NCBI RefSeq assembly: GCF_030294945.1
Contig: NZ_AP018448.1
Span: 9,272,501 to 9,336,500 of the forward strand
Direction: 5' to 3'
Origin: Streptomyces graminofaciens
Lineage (GTDB): Bacteria; Actinomycetota; Actinomycetes; Streptomycetales; Streptomycetaceae
DNA: 64,000 bases
The translations under genes were made by a program, and so were the position numbers. Position 1 is the stretch's first letter. Each line of letters opens with the position of its first letter. Under the pieces are notes generated by a model. It worked only from the letters and a program-made list of their open reading frames with translations, made no database searches and was not told the DNA's origin. Below are positions 39,523 through 48,553 of this stretch, one piece after another.

Positions 39523-40859
39523 CCACGCCCGAGGACCGCGCCGAGCGGGGCCGGGCCACCCGCAAGCACCTGCCCCGTTCCGCGCACGCCGCCTGGCTCC
39601 CGTCCGTCGACCGCCCCGACCCCGTCGCCGTACTCGAACGCCAGGGCCGCGACCGGCTCCCGGAACTCCTCCCCATCCGGTACGGGCGGATGGCGGTCTC
39701 CCCGTTCGCCTTCCTGCGCGGCGCCGCCGCCGTGATGGCCGCCGACCTCGCCGCCCAGCCGCGCACCGACCTCACCGTCCAGCTCTGCGGCGACGCCCAC
39801 CTGCTCAACTTCGGTCTGTACGCCTCCCCGGAACGCGCCCTGCTCTTCGACCTCAACGACTTCGACGAGACCTACCCGGGCCCCTTCGAGTGGGACGTGA
39901 AACGACTCGCGGCCTCCGCAGCCGTGGCCGCCCGCGAGAACGGCCACGCGGACGCCGAGGCCCGCGCGGCGGCGCACGGGGCGGTCGCCACGTACCGCAA
40001 GACCATGCGCGACCTGGCGAAACAGGGCGAACTCGATGTCTGGTACGCCCGCATCGAAGCCGACCGTCTGCTGCCGCTGGCCCGCTCGGCCCGCCGCCGG
40101 CGCCGGGTCGAGTCGAGCCTCGCGCACGCCCGCCGCCGCACCAGCCTGCAGGCGCTCGGCAAACTCACGGAGATCGTCGAAGGCCGCCGCCGCATCATCG
40201 AGGACCCGCCCCTGCTGGAACCGGCCGGCGCCCCCGACATGGCCGCGCTCCGCAAGATCTTCAGCGACTACCGTTCCACCCTCACCGAGGAGCGCCGCCT
40301 CCTCCTGGACCGCTACCGCTTCGTCGACGCGGCCCGCAAGGTCGTCGGCGTCGGCAGCGTCGGCACCCGCTGCTTCATCGTGCTCCTCGAAGGCCGCGAC
40401 GCGGACGACCCGCTCTTCCTCCAGATCAAGGAGGCCGGCAAGTCCGTCCTCGAAGAACATCTGCCGAGCGGCCCGTACGTCCACCCCGGCCATCGTGTCG
40501 TCGCAGGTCAGCGCCTTATGCAGGCCGCCAGTGACATCTTCCTCGGCTGGATGACCGGGCCGCAGGGGCGGGCCTACTACTGGCGGCAGCTGCGCGACAT
40601 GAAGGGCTCGGCCGATGTCGCCGGCCTCGGCCCGCGCGAGCTGTTGAACTACGCCCGACTGTGCGGCACGGCCCTGGCCCGCGCCCACGCCCGCTCCGGC
40701 GACCGCGTCGCCATCGCCGCCTACCTCGGCGCCAAGCCCACCTTCGAACTCGCCCTCGCCGACTTCGCCCTCCATTACGCCGACCAAACCGTCCGCGACC
40801 ACGCGGCCCTCTGCGCGGCCGTGGAGGCGGGGGTGGTGACCGCCAGACCGGGCGTGTGA
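39519..40859 (+). CDS. DUF2252 family protein (kinase-like fold)
   Basis: A 446-residue cytoplasmic protein of DUF2252, a family distantly related to aminoglycoside-phosphotransferase-like kinases. Typical blocks: PIRYGRMAVSPFAFLRGAA, CGDAHLLNFGLYASPER, FDLNDFDETYPGPFEWDVKR (Asp-rich loop), VGVGSVGTRCFIVLLEGRD and LQIKEAGKSVLEEH, then HPGHRVVAGQRLMQAASD. No activity is established. ATG overlaps the preceding repeat ORF by four bases, ATGA. Next to it lies another gene with an APH domain, a possible theme of two kinase-fold proteins. Confidence 0.92.
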   Translation: MTTPEDRAERGRATRKHLPRSAHAAWLPSVDRPDPVAVLERQGRDRLPELLPIRYGRMAVSPFAFLRGAAAVMAADLAAQPRTDLTVQLCGDAHLLNFGLYASPERALLFDLNDFDETYPGPFEWDVKRLAASAAVAARENGHADAEARAAAHGAVATYRKTMRDLAKQGELDVWYARIEADRLLPLARSARRRRRVESSLAHARRRTSLQALGKLTEIVEGRRRIIEDPPLLEPAGAPDMAALRKIFSDYRSTLTEERRLLLDRYRFVDAARKVVGVGSVGTRCFIVLLEGRDADDPLFLQIKEAGKSVLEEHLPSGPYVHPGHRVVAGQRLMQAASDIFLGWMTGPQGRAYYWRQLRDMKGSADVAGLGPRELLNYARLCGTALARAHARSGDRVAIAAYLGAKPTFELALADFALHYADQTVRDHAALCAAVEAGVVTARPGV

Positions 40860-40882
40860 GCGCACCTCCGACTCGCCCGTGG

Positions 40883-42514
40883 CTACGCGTACCGCTCCAA
40901 CAACCCGCCCACATACGCCTCCAGCCGTGCCCCCAGCACCTCCGGCGTCAGATCCGCCCGCCCCAGCTCACGCCACGGCACCGCGAGCTTCTCGGCGTCG
41001 GGCGCGTAGGCCAGCGCGTCCAGCAGCCGCCAGTACAAGTGGTCCGGGTCCGAGGCCAGTGGACGCCCGCCCCGCGCCTCGTACCGGGGCCGGAACCCCA
41101 GCCCGCACTCGGCGCCGTACAGCAGGGCGAGGGCGGTCGAACAGTGAGCGACGTCCAGGTCGGGCGGGCCCCACGAGGTCTCCACCCAGTCGACGACCCC
41201 GCTGATCCGCAGCCCCGCGCCCGCGCCGGTGAACAGCACGTTCCCGGGGTGGAAGTCCCGGTGCAGAAAGCACCCGTCGTACGCGGGCGCCTCCCGCCGG
41301 ATCACCTCCACGGCCCGCTCCCACAGCTCCCCACGGGGTGCCCGCACCCGTTCGGGCGAGGTCCACGCCTGGTACGGACGCGGCCACTCCGGCGGAACGA
41401 CCGCGTGAATACGGGCGAGTTGGCCCGCGAGCAGCTCCAGACGCCCCTCCAGGTCCTCGTCCCCCACGCGTACCGAACCCGGCAGCAGGGACATCAACAG
41501 CGAGGGGTGGTCGGCGAGTTCGGCGGTGGCGTCGAGCGCGTGCGGCCGAGGGGTCGGGATGTCGTCGTAGGGCGCGAGTACGGTGAGTACGGACGCCTCG
41601 CGGGTCAGCAGCCCCGGAGCGTGCCGCCGGAAGAACGGCTTGACGAAGGAGCGCAGCACCAGGCCCGACCCGTCGTCGAGAGTCAGGCGGCGCATCTGCG
41701 AACTCCAACCACCTTGTAGAGAAGCCCAGTTGCGTACGCCGCGGCCTTCCGGGAGCTGCTTGTCGACCCATGCCCGGGTGGCCGTCCAGCCGCCGTCGCC
41801 CAGGCCGGTCAGTACGGAGTCCACGAACCTTCGTCGGTCGCTCGCGCGCTCGCCGAACCACAGGCCCAAGTAGTGGTCCGCGTCCGGGAGTTCGAGGCGG
41901 GTGAACTGGGCACGGGCGGCGAGCGCGTCCGTGACGGCGTCGGTCACGGCGGCCGGGATGACATGGTCCGTGCCGGGTGCGGCGAGCACGGCCCGACCGG
42001 TGTACGCCCGGAACACCTCCAGCGCGGGGGAGCCGTGCCAACTGCCCGGCGTACGGATGGCGGCGCTGAACGGGCCGTCGCCGTCCCCGAACGGCAGCTC
42101 CCATGCCTCGGCCCCGTACACCGCGGGCGCGCACAGACCGATCGCGGCCACCCGGTCCCCGTAGTGCCGGGCGAGATCGGCCACCGTCTGCCCGCTCATG
42201 CTGAACCCCACGAGGACCAGGGGCGCGTCCGCCGCGACCCGTGCCCCGATGACGGCGACCGCCTGCCCGAACCGTCGCCGCAGGCTCGACTCCCGCAGTT
42301 CGCCCGTGCTTTCGCCGTGCCCGGAGAAGTCGAAGGCGAGCGCGTGGCAGCCCCGCGCCAGGAACTCCTCGGCCAGCGGCAGCAGCCGCTCCTTGCTGCC
42401 CCTGCCCGCGCCGTGCAGCAGGACGACGGTGGCCGGCGCGCGGTCGTCGCCGCCCGACACCCCCGCAAGCCGCTCGCCGTCGTACTCGTGTGCGAATGAG
42501 TGAAGATCGGTCAT
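40883..42514 (-). CDS. Fusion: alpha/beta hydrolase plus aminoglycoside phosphotransferase-like kinase
   Basis: A 543-residue two-domain protein. Residues about 1-240 are an alpha/beta hydrolase (VVLLHGAGRGSKERLL, Ser in LVLVGFSMSGQTVADLA, His in DADHYLG). Residues about 245-543 are an APH/choline-kinase-type domain: CFLHRDFHPGNVLF carries the catalytic HxDxxxxN and GVVDWVETSWGPPDLDVAH the DFG-equivalent. Both motif sets look intact. Start at ATG 42514; an ATG nine bases upstream is an alternative. Frame is continuous with no sign of sequencing error. It converges on the DUF2252 gene, leaving 23 bases. Substrates unknown. Confidence 0.87.
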   Translation of the reverse strand: MTDLHSFAHEYDGERLAGVSGGDDRAPATVVLLHGAGRGSKERLLPLAEEFLARGCHALAFDFSGHGESTGELRESSLRRRFGQAVAVIGARVAADAPLVLVGFSMSGQTVADLARHYGDRVAAIGLCAPAVYGAEAWELPFGDGDGPFSAAIRTPGSWHGSPALEVFRAYTGRAVLAAPGTDHVIPAAVTDAVTDALAARAQFTRLELPDADHYLGLWFGERASDRRRFVDSVLTGLGDGGWTATRAWVDKQLPEGRGVRNWASLQGGWSSQMRRLTLDDGSGLVLRSFVKPFFRRHAPGLLTREASVLTVLAPYDDIPTPRPHALDATAELADHPSLLMSLLPGSVRVGDEDLEGRLELLAGQLARIHAVVPPEWPRPYQAWTSPERVRAPRGELWERAVEVIRREAPAYDGCFLHRDFHPGNVLFTGAGAGLRISGVVDWVETSWGPPDLDVAHCSTALALLYGAECGLGFRPRYEARGGRPLASDPDHLYWRLLDALAYAPDAEKLAVPWRELGRADLTPEVLGARLEAYVGGLLERYA

Positions 42515-42663
42515 GACCCCCATTCATCCACAGGCCGACCTCCCCACTGCGCGGATGCGAATATTCGGATGCGAACGCGCACGTCCCACGAGCATTCTGG
42601 ACACGCGCTGCCGAGTCGCCGGCAACGCACCGCTGATCCAGCCGCATCACAGCCATCCGCCAT

Positions 42664-42735
42664 GCCTCGCGCATGCATCCACGCATCCCCGCATCCCCGC
42701 ATCCCCGCATCCACCCATCCACGCATCCGCGGAAA
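42664..42735. repeat. Short GCATCC(C) tandem repeat
   Basis: CATCCACGCATCCCCGCATC and similar 10-base units repeat about six times before the SD of the small membrane-protein gene. Another minisatellite of the window. Confidence 0.75.
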
Positions 42736-42746
42736 GGAGTCCCGTC

Positions 42747-43040
42747 ATGGGCACCGTGATCCTTTCGGCGACCGCGGTTCTGGTCGTCCTGGGTTTCTCC
42801 AACGAAGTCCTGTGGCTCGCCGCAGTCGCGCTGCTCTGCCTGTACCTCCGCTACGGCCGCACGGGAGGAGGCTCGTCGGCGGCGTCCTCGTCGGGATCCC
42901 CGGCGGGCGGCGGCGCGGCACCCACCAACTACCGCGCGTACCGCGACCGGCGTGACCAGCAGGCGAAGTGGGAGCGCCGCTACCGCCGCGAGCGGCCTTT
43001 CGAGACGCGCCGGCAGGAGCGCGAGAAGAGCACCAAGTAG
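42747..43040 (+). CDS. Small membrane protein, 97 residues
   Basis: A hydrophobic N-terminal half (GTVILSATAVLVVLGFSNE, then LLCLYLRYGR) likely forms one hairpin of membrane helices. A Ser/Gly/Ala linker follows, then a strongly basic, Arg/Lys-rich tail (ERRYRRERPFETRRQER). The gene has a good AAAGGAG site. No family is recognised. It is convergent with pspAB. Confidence 0.75.
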   Translation: MGTVILSATAVLVVLGFSNEVLWLAAVALLCLYLRYGRTGGGSSAASSSGSPAGGGAAPTNYRAYRDRRDQQAKWERRYRRERPFETRRQEREKSTK

Positions 43041-43066
43041 CGACACATCGCCCCGGGGCAGGCAGG

Positions 43067-43672
43067 TCACAGCCCCGGGGCGCCCCAGATCGGGAACCAA
43101 CGGCTCAGGTCCGGCTCGATCCGCAGCTCGTCCGCGAGCGCCGCCTTCACCTGCAACTCCAGCGCGCTGTCCCGCCGTTGACCACCACCGGCCGTCGGCG
43201 CGAACGGATAGAAACTCCCGCGCTTGTAGAGATAGACGAGCCCGAGCCGCCGCCCGTCACCCTCCTCGGCAGCCCGGAAGCCCACCACCGAGCACAGCAG
43301 CTGCGGCCCGAACCCGCCGCCCTCCAGCGCGCTGTTGACCGCGTGCAGATCACCGACCAGCGCGGGCAGCTCCTCCTGCCCCGGCCGCCGCCGCGAGACC
43401 AGCCACGAGTACCCGTACTCGTCCCGCACGACCTCGACACCCAGCCCCGGCCCACCCCGCCCGGCGTCCGCGTCGAGCAGCGCCCGCACCTCACGTCGCA
43501 CGTCCTCGAAGGCCGCCCCCTCGACCGTCGCGAAGCACACCGCACCCGTCCCGGTGGGGGTGAAGGAAACCGCCGCCTCCAAGGTCACCGCGGCCGACGG
43601 CAGGGCGAAGAGCCGGTCGAGATCGGGCGCGACCGGCTTCGTCCGCCCGAGGATGACGTCCAGCAGCCCCAT
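43067..43672 (-). CDS. pspAB: PspA-associated protein PspAB
   Basis: A 201-residue protein matching the actinobacterial PspAB family from its start MGLLDVILGRTKPVAPDLD on. Sequence AVTLEAAVSFTPTGTGAVCF and YGYSWLVSRRRPGQEELP are characteristic. It is directly downstream of htpX, 6 bases between, as in other actinomycetes, indicating co-transcription. The role is inferred from the name: membrane-stress (phage-shock-like) response; the PspA gene itself is not in this window. Confidence 0.85.
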   Translation of the reverse strand: MGLLDVILGRTKPVAPDLDRLFALPSAAVTLEAAVSFTPTGTGAVCFATVEGAAFEDVRREVRALLDADAGRGGPGLGVEVVRDEYGYSWLVSRRRPGQEELPALVGDLHAVNSALEGGGFGPQLLCSVVGFRAAEEGDGRRLGLVYLYKRGSFYPFAPTAGGGQRRDSALELQVKAALADELRIEPDLSRWFPIWGAPGL

Positions 43673-43678
43673 GGCGGC

Positions 43679-44611
43679 TCAGCCCGCCTTCCCCGCCCCG
43701 GATCCCGGTGCCGCGGGCTGCCCCAACTCCACCGCGATACGGCCCAGTTGATCGATCCGCTGCTCCAGCGTCGGGTGGGTGGCGAAGAACCGGCCCAGAT
43801 GCGGGTGGCGGCCGAGCGCCGGAGTGAAGTAGAAGGCGTTGAAGGCCTGCGAGGTCCGCAGGTCCCGGGTCGGTATCCGCGCGATGTCCCCGGTGACCTT
43901 GGTCAGCGCGGAGGCGAGGGCCGAGGGCCGCCCGGTGAGCAGCGCGCCCGCCCGGTCGGCGGCCAGCTCGCGGTACCGCGACAGGACCCGGATCAACAGG
44001 AAGCTCAGCACGTACACGGCGGCGGAGATCCCCATCACCACGCTGAACACGACGGCGGTGTTCTGGTCCCGCCGCCCGCCGCCGAACATGTGCGAGTAGA
44101 ACGCGAACCGCACGACGAGCCCGGCCAGCACGCCAAGGAACGACGCGATGGTCAGCACGGCCACATCGCGGTGCGCCACATGCGACAGCTCGTGCGCGAG
44201 CACGCCCTCCAGCTCGTCGGGCTCCAGCCGCCGCAGCAGCCCGGTGGTCACACACACCACCGCGTGATCGGCGTTCCGCCCGGTCGCGAACGCGTTCGGC
44301 ATCTCCATGTCCGCCACCGCGACCCGCGGCTTCGGCATGTCCGCCACCGCGCACAGCCGGTCCACGACCCCGTGCAGCCGCGGATACTCCTCCCGCTCCA
44401 CGATCCGCCCGCGCATGGCGTAGAGGGCGATCCGGTCGGCGTACCAGTACTGGACGGCAAGGAACCCGGCCGCGACGACCAGAACCAGCACCCACGACTT
44501 CAGCAACGCGATCAACGCGGCCACGAACAGCACATACAGCAACCCGAACAGAAACAGCGTGACCGTCATCCGCACGGTCAGCCGCCGATCACTCCGGAAC
44601 CGGTTCGACAT
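43679..44611 (-). CDS. htpX: Zinc metalloprotease HtpX
   Basis: A 310-residue membrane-bound M48 metalloprotease for quality control of damaged membrane proteins. Two N-terminal membrane segments (LFLFGLLYVLFVAALIALL region) precede the zinc motif LAHELSHVAHRD (His 140, Glu 141, His 144). Later helices (SFLGVLAGLVVRFAF, and VVFSVVMGISAAVYVLSFLL) span the membrane, then the catalytic glutamate region YRELAADRAGALLTG. The ATG at 44611 follows GAGG at eight bases; a GTG three codons earlier overlaps it. Operon with pspAB. Confidence 0.93.
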   Translation of the reverse strand: MSNRFRSDRRLTVRMTVTLFLFGLLYVLFVAALIALLKSWVLVLVVAAGFLAVQYWYADRIALYAMRGRIVEREEYPRLHGVVDRLCAVADMPKPRVAVADMEMPNAFATGRNADHAVVCVTTGLLRRLEPDELEGVLAHELSHVAHRDVAVLTIASFLGVLAGLVVRFAFYSHMFGGGRRDQNTAVVFSVVMGISAAVYVLSFLLIRVLSRYRELAADRAGALLTGRPSALASALTKVTGDIARIPTRDLRTSQAFNAFYFTPALGRHPHLGRFFATHPTLEQRIDQLGRIAVELGQPAAPGSGAGKAG

Positions 44612-44748
44612 CCGTACCACCTCACACTCAGGCAGTCACTCGTCCCGGCTTCCATTGTGCGCCCGCATACCCATGGGCCGGTCGAGGCCGAGCCCCGGCA
44701 GGGCAAAGGACCTTCCCCGAACGGCAGACACCGGCTCGCCCCTTCGGC

Positions 44749-45972
44749 TCACCCACCGCGCGCCCCCAGCAACCGGAGCGCCGCCACCCGAGTGTGCCGC
44801 GGCCACCCGTCCCCGAGCCGCTCCCTGAGCCAGTCCGCGGGCAACCGCCCAGCCGACGGCAGCAACGAGAGCGTCGTCTCGCGTACGACCCCGGGCGCCG
44901 GGTCGTCGAGCAACGGCCGCAGCCGCTCCTCACCCGACACGTCCAGCAGCCGCAGGCCGGCCACCGCACGGGCCCGCACCCCCGGCGCCGGATGCGCGAG
45001 CAAGGGCCACAGCAGTTCGGCGTCCGCGCGCTCCCCGCACTCGGCCAGCCCGACGACGGCCCCCGGACGCAGCGCCGGGTCGTCAGCCACGGCACACCGC
45101 TCCCGGTACCACGGCCGCGGATCGGTCCCGTACCGCCGTACGACGTACCGCGCACAGGCCCGCACCAACGCGGACCGGTCCGCCAGGAACCCCACCGCGA
45201 GCTCCGGCCGCCCGGCCCGCCGCAGGGCCGTGACTCCGGCGGAGCGGGCGCGGGGGTTGCGGGCGGTGAGGAGCGGTTCGAGTACGTCCTCGCCGGACTC
45301 CGCCGATACGGCCGCCAGCGCGGCGTCCGCGCACAGGGTCTGGACGACGGTGTCCACGTCGACCGCGGCGGCGCGGGCCAGCCCGGCGGGGGAGAGAAGC
45401 CGTTCCTCGATCGCCAGCCGGTACACGAAGCGGCGCGTGGCCCGGTCGGGGCTGCCGAGGAGGGGTGCGAGCCGCTCCAGCGGGCCCCGGCGGAGGACTT
45501 CGCCCAGCAGCCCGGCAGCGAAGGCACCCCGTTCGCGGCGACCGACGGCCAGGATCACCGGCGCGAGGGCGACGGCGGTCTCCCCGTCCAACGCCTCACG
45601 CAGCAGCTCCCGGGCGCGGTCGCACACCTGCCCGGCCCAGTCGGCGGCGCGGACGACGACCAGCGGCAACAGCGCGGGCCGCCCCGGGGCGCGGTGCAGC
45701 GCGGCCTCACGGACCCGGCCGTCGTGGTGGCACAGGGCGAGCGCGAGCCGGGCATCGGTGAGTTCCCGGCGACGAGGGATCACGGCGAGCAGGGTGCGCC
45801 GGCCCTCGATCTCCTCCAGCGTGGGCAGCTCACCCACGTCGAGTCGGCGCCGTGCGCCCACGTCCAGCGCGAGCCAGGCCCCGGGATCGGCGACGTCGAC
45901 CGCGTCCCGCAGGGCGACCCCCCGACTCAACCGCGCCGCGGCCTCGCCACCGCGGGCGTTCTCCCCGTCCAC
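44749..45972 (-). CDS. HEAT-repeat-like hypothetical protein
   Basis: A 407-residue protein made of short helical repeats: segments like VRACARYVVRRYG, DPALRPGAVVGLAECG, APGVRARAVAGLRLLD and APGVVRETTLSLLPSAG, spaced about 35-40 residues, fit HEAT or PBS-lyase repeats. There is no enzyme motif, so it is likely a scaffold. No signal peptide. Function unknown. It is on the same strand as the small gene at 46004 but separated by 31 bases. Confidence 0.7.
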   Translation of the reverse strand: MDGENARGGEAAARLSRGVALRDAVDVADPGAWLALDVGARRRLDVGELPTLEEIEGRRTLLAVIPRRRELTDARLALALCHHDGRVREAALHRAPGRPALLPLVVVRAADWAGQVCDRARELLREALDGETAVALAPVILAVGRRERGAFAAGLLGEVLRRGPLERLAPLLGSPDRATRRFVYRLAIEERLLSPAGLARAAAVDVDTVVQTLCADAALAAVSAESGEDVLEPLLTARNPRARSAGVTALRRAGRPELAVGFLADRSALVRACARYVVRRYGTDPRPWYRERCAVADDPALRPGAVVGLAECGERADAELLWPLLAHPAPGVRARAVAGLRLLDVSGEERLRPLLDDPAPGVVRETTLSLLPSAGRLPADWLRERLGDGWPRHTRVAALRLLGARGG

Positions 45973-46003
45973 GTCCAGCCCTCAGTGCTCCGTGTCCGGA
46001 TGC

Positions 46004-46261
46004 TCAGTACGACGAGTGATAGTTGATGTACCCGATCAGCAGGATCAGCCCGCCCACACACCCGAACACGATCACCGTCGAGACCCATGACGAGCGGCGC
46101 GGCCCGACCGGGTCGGGGTCGGCGCGGAAGGGCTGCGGCGACGGCGGGTTCTCCTTCCACCGCGCGGCCAGCATCCGGGCCCGTGCGGAGGGCTCCTTGT
46201 GCTCGGCGTTGTCCGCCCACCTGAGGTCGAACTCCCGCTCGCCGTCTTCCTGTTCGGCCAT
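46004..46261 (-). CDS. Small single-pass membrane protein, 85 residues
   Basis: A short protein starting MAEQEDGEREFDLRW with a charged cytoplasmic part and one C-terminal membrane helix (VIVFGCVGGLILLIGYI). The ATG at 46261 has a G-rich site (GGGGAGA). No family is known to me. It lies downstream of glnA, past a hairpin, so it is probably an independent unit. Confidence 0.72.
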   Translation of the reverse strand: MAEQEDGEREFDLRWADNAEHKEPSARARMLAARWKENPPSPQPFRADPDPVGPRRSSWVSTVIVFGCVGGLILLIGYINYHSSY

Positions 46262-46316
46262 CCCCGTGTCTCCCCGTTGCTTCTGTCGAACAGCTGTGCC
46301 GAAAACCATACGACGA

Positions 46317-46348
46317 CGCCCCCGCCCTGAGAAACAGGAACGGGGGCG
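46317..46348 (-). terminator. glnA terminator, nested hairpin
   Basis: CGCCCCCG (46317-46324) pairs with 46341-46348, and an inner CCTG (46326-46329) pairs with CAGG (46335-46338). It lies 36 bases beyond the glnA stop. Confidence 0.8.
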
Positions 46349-46383
46349 CCGTACGGCTCACGCGTGCTGCACACGCGGTCCGA

Positions 46384-47793
46384 TCACACGTCGAAGTACA
46401 GCTCGAACTCGTGCGGGTGCGGACGCAGCTGCAGCGGGGCGATCTCGTTGGCGCGCTTGTAGTCGATCCACGTCTCGATCAGGTCCGGCGTGAAGACGTC
46501 GCCCTGGAGGAGGAACTCGTGGTCGCGCTCGAGCGAGTCGAGGACGGCCGGGAGGGAGGTCGGGACCTGCGGGACGCCCGCGTGCTCCTCGGGGGCGAGC
46601 TCGTAGAGGTCCTTGTCGATCGGCTCGGCCGGCTCGATCTTGTTCTTGATGCCGTCGAGGCCCGCGAGCAGCAGGGCCGAGAAGGCGAGGTACGGGTTGC
46701 CGGAGGAGTCGGGCGCGCGGAACTCGACACGCTTGGCCTTCGGGTTCGAACCCGTGATCGGGATACGCATGGCCGCGGAGCGGTTGCGCTGCGAGTAGAC
46801 CAGGTTGACCGGGGCCTCGAAGCCGGGCACCAGACGGTGGTACGAGTTCACCGTCGGGTTGGTGAAGGCCAGCAGCGACGGGGCGTGCTTGAGGATGCCG
46901 CCGATGTAGTAGCGGGCGGTGTCCGACAGACCCGCGTAACCGGCCTCGTCGTAGAACAGCGGGGAGCCGTTGGTCCACAGCGACTGGTGGACGTGCATGC
47001 CCGAGCCGTTGTCACCGAAGATCGGCTTCGGCATGAAGGTCGCGGTCTTGCCGTTGCGCCAGGCCACGTTCTTCACGATGTACTTGAAGAGCTGCAGGTC
47101 GTCGGCCGCGGCGAGCAGCGTGTTGAACTTGTAGTTGATCTCGGCCTGGCCGGCGGTGCCCACCTCGTGGTGCTGACGCTCTACCTGGAGGCCGGACTTG
47201 GCCAGCTCCAGGGAGATCTCGGCACGCAGGTCGGCGAAGTGGTCGACCGGCGGGGTCGGGAAGTAACCGCCCTTGTAGCGGACCTTGTAACCGCGGTTGT
47301 CCTCCAGCGCACCGGTGTTCCAGGCGCCCGCCTCGGAGTCGATGTGGTAGAAGGACTCGTTCTCCGAGGTCTTGAAGCGCACGCTGTCGAAGACGTAGAA
47401 CTCGGCCTCGGGACCGAAGTACGCGGTGTCGGCGATACCGGTCGAGGCGAGGTACGCCTCGGCCTTCTTCGCCACGTTCCGCGGGTCACGGGAGTACTGC
47501 TCGCCCGTGATCGGGTCGTGGATGAAGAAGTTGATGTTGACCGTCTTGTCGCGGCGGAAGGGGTCGACGCGCGCGGTGGACAGGTCGGCGCGGAGCGCCA
47601 TGTCGGACTCGTGGATGGCCTGGAAGCCGCGGATCGAGGAGCCGTCGAACGCGAGCTCCTCGGCCGGGTCGAAGGCCGTGGCCGGAATCGTGAAGTGCTG
47701 CATCACGCCCGGCAGGTCGCAGAAGCGGACGTCGACGAACTTGACGTCCTCGTCCGCGATGTACTTCTTGGCCTCGTCGGCGTTCTGGAACAT
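46384..47793 (-). CDS. glnA: Glutamine synthetase I, adenylylatable
   Basis: The main ammonia-assimilating enzyme: glutamate + NH3 + ATP to glutamine. 469 residues, dodecameric bacterial type. The start is [20 protein letters not shown]; active-site parts include [36 protein letters not shown] and NRSAAMRIP. The adenylylation loop is [11 protein letters not shown], with Tyr at exactly residue 397, the target of GlnE (gene at 450-3461). ATG 47793 follows GGAGGAG. A GlnR operator lies upstream at 47889-47926. Confidence 0.98.
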   Translation of the reverse strand: MFQNADEAKKYIADEDVKFVDVRFCDLPGVMQHFTIPATAFDPAEELAFDGSSIRGFQAIHESDMALRADLSTARVDPFRRDKTVNINFFIHDPITGEQYSRDPRNVAKKAEAYLASTGIADTAYFGPEAEFYVFDSVRFKTSENESFYHIDSEAGAWNTGALEDNRGYKVRYKGGYFPTPPVDHFADLRAEISLELAKSGLQVERQHHEVGTAGQAEINYKFNTLLAAADDLQLFKYIVKNVAWRNGKTATFMPKPIFGDNGSGMHVHQSLWTNGSPLFYDEAGYAGLSDTARYYIGGILKHAPSLLAFTNPTVNSYHRLVPGFEAPVNLVYSQRNRSAAMRIPITGSNPKAKRVEFRAPDSSGNPYLAFSALLLAGLDGIKNKIEPAEPIDKDLYELAPEEHAGVPQVPTSLPAVLDSLERDHEFLLQGDVFTPDLIETWIDYKRANEIAPLQLRPHPHEFELYFDV

Positions 47794-47888
47794 CCAGCTC
47801 CTCCTACTCCCGACGTCCTGCCGGGGTGGTAGTTCGTTCGTGCGGCCAGTGCGGTGGCACACGCTGTCCTCGACACTAGGGACGGGTG

Positions 47889-47926
47889 ATTTCTCGTACG
47901 TGACCCATTTGTTTCGCACAAGTTAA
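47889..47926 (-). promoter_or_regulatory. GlnR-type operator of glnA
   Basis: The minus strand reads TTAAC-6-GAAAC-6-GTCAC-6-GAAAT, four pentamers with exact six-base spacers. This is the classic GlnR a-b-a-b layout (GTnAC then GAAAC). It lies about 95-135 bases upstream of the start codon, consistent with nitrogen control of glnA in other Streptomyces. Confidence 0.9.
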
Positions 47927-47989
47927 CCGGACATCCCGCCCGGCACCCCACCTGTCCGTATGGCAAAACGGTCGCAGTACGGTGGACGC

Positions 47990-48457
47990 GTGGACAAGAG
48001 GCAAGCAATCGGATCGTGGCTCTCCGGCCCCCGTGCGGCCGCGGAGGAAGCGGGTGTCGACTTCGGATACCGGGGCGAACAGCTCGGTCTGCCGGAGCAG
48101 GGCCCGGGCTCCATCGCCCGCCCCGGACGGCGCCTCGGCGCCCTGGCGGTCGACTGGGGCCTGTGCCTCTTGATCGCATACGGTCTGATCACCGACAGCT
48201 ATAACGAAGCGGCCCAGGTCTGGGCGCCACTCATCCTGCTCGCGCTGCTCGTCCTCACCTTGGGCACGCTCGGCTTCACTCCCGGTAAGCGGCTTTTCGG
48301 CCTGCGGGTCATCGCCCTGGACAGCGGCCGCGTCAACCCGCTGCGCGCCGTGCTGAGGACTCTGCTCTTCTTCCTCGCCATCCCGCCCCTGGTCTGGGAC
48401 CGCGACGGCCGGGGCCTGCACGACCGCCTGGCACGCACCGTGGAAGTGCGGATCTAG
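47990..48457 (+). CDS. RDD-family membrane protein
   Basis: A 155-residue integral membrane protein. The RDD motif appears as ARPGRRLGALAVDW (conserved R..D), followed by about three membrane segments (VWAPLILLALLVLTLG, LLFFLAIPPLVW) and LGFTPGKRLFGLRV. Function unknown, perhaps transport. GTG 47990 gives the conserved MDKRQAIGSWL start; an ATG at 47960 is possible but has no site and would overlap the control region of glnA. Confidence 0.85.
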   Translation: MDKRQAIGSWLSGPRAAAEEAGVDFGYRGEQLGLPEQGPGSIARPGRRLGALAVDWGLCLLIAYGLITDSYNEAAQVWAPLILLALLVLTLGTLGFTPGKRLFGLRVIALDSGRVNPLRAVLRTLLFFLAIPPLVWDRDGRGLHDRLARTVEVRI

Positions 48458-48458
48458 G

Positions 48459-48480
48459 ACCTGGTCCTCGTACGACGGGA
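48459..48480. repeat. Short direct repeat before the 25-bp hairpin
   Basis: GACCTGGTCCTCGTACGACG (48459 on) recurs as CTGGTCCTCGTACGACG at 48489-48505, where it forms the base of the 25-bp hairpin, suggesting a partial duplication. Confidence 0.6.
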
Positions 48481-48494
48481 CCTGGTCCCCTGGT

Positions 48495-48550
48495 CCTCGT
48501 ACGACGAAGGGGCGCCCGGAATGATCCGGGCGCCCCTTCGTCGTACGAGG
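48495..48550. terminator. 25-bp perfect hairpin between convergent genes
   Basis: The 25 bases 48495-48519 pair perfectly with 48526-48550 around AATGAT. It lies between RDD (+) and DUF4191 (-) ends and should terminate both. The strongest palindrome in the window. Confidence 0.93.
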
Positions 48551-48553
48551 AGG

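Noticed and set aside
38987..40534. A 515-codon frame through the 24-bp array and the DUF2252 gene
   Set aside because: It reads the array as TPHPHRRG and the DUF2252 gene out of frame as Arg/Pro-rich sequence; DUF2252 homology is in the 39519 frame.
42968..46090. A 1040-codon plus-strand frame over pspAB, htpX and the HEAT gene
   Set aside because: Arg/Pro/Gln-rich translation with no motifs; minus-strand genes account for the DNA.
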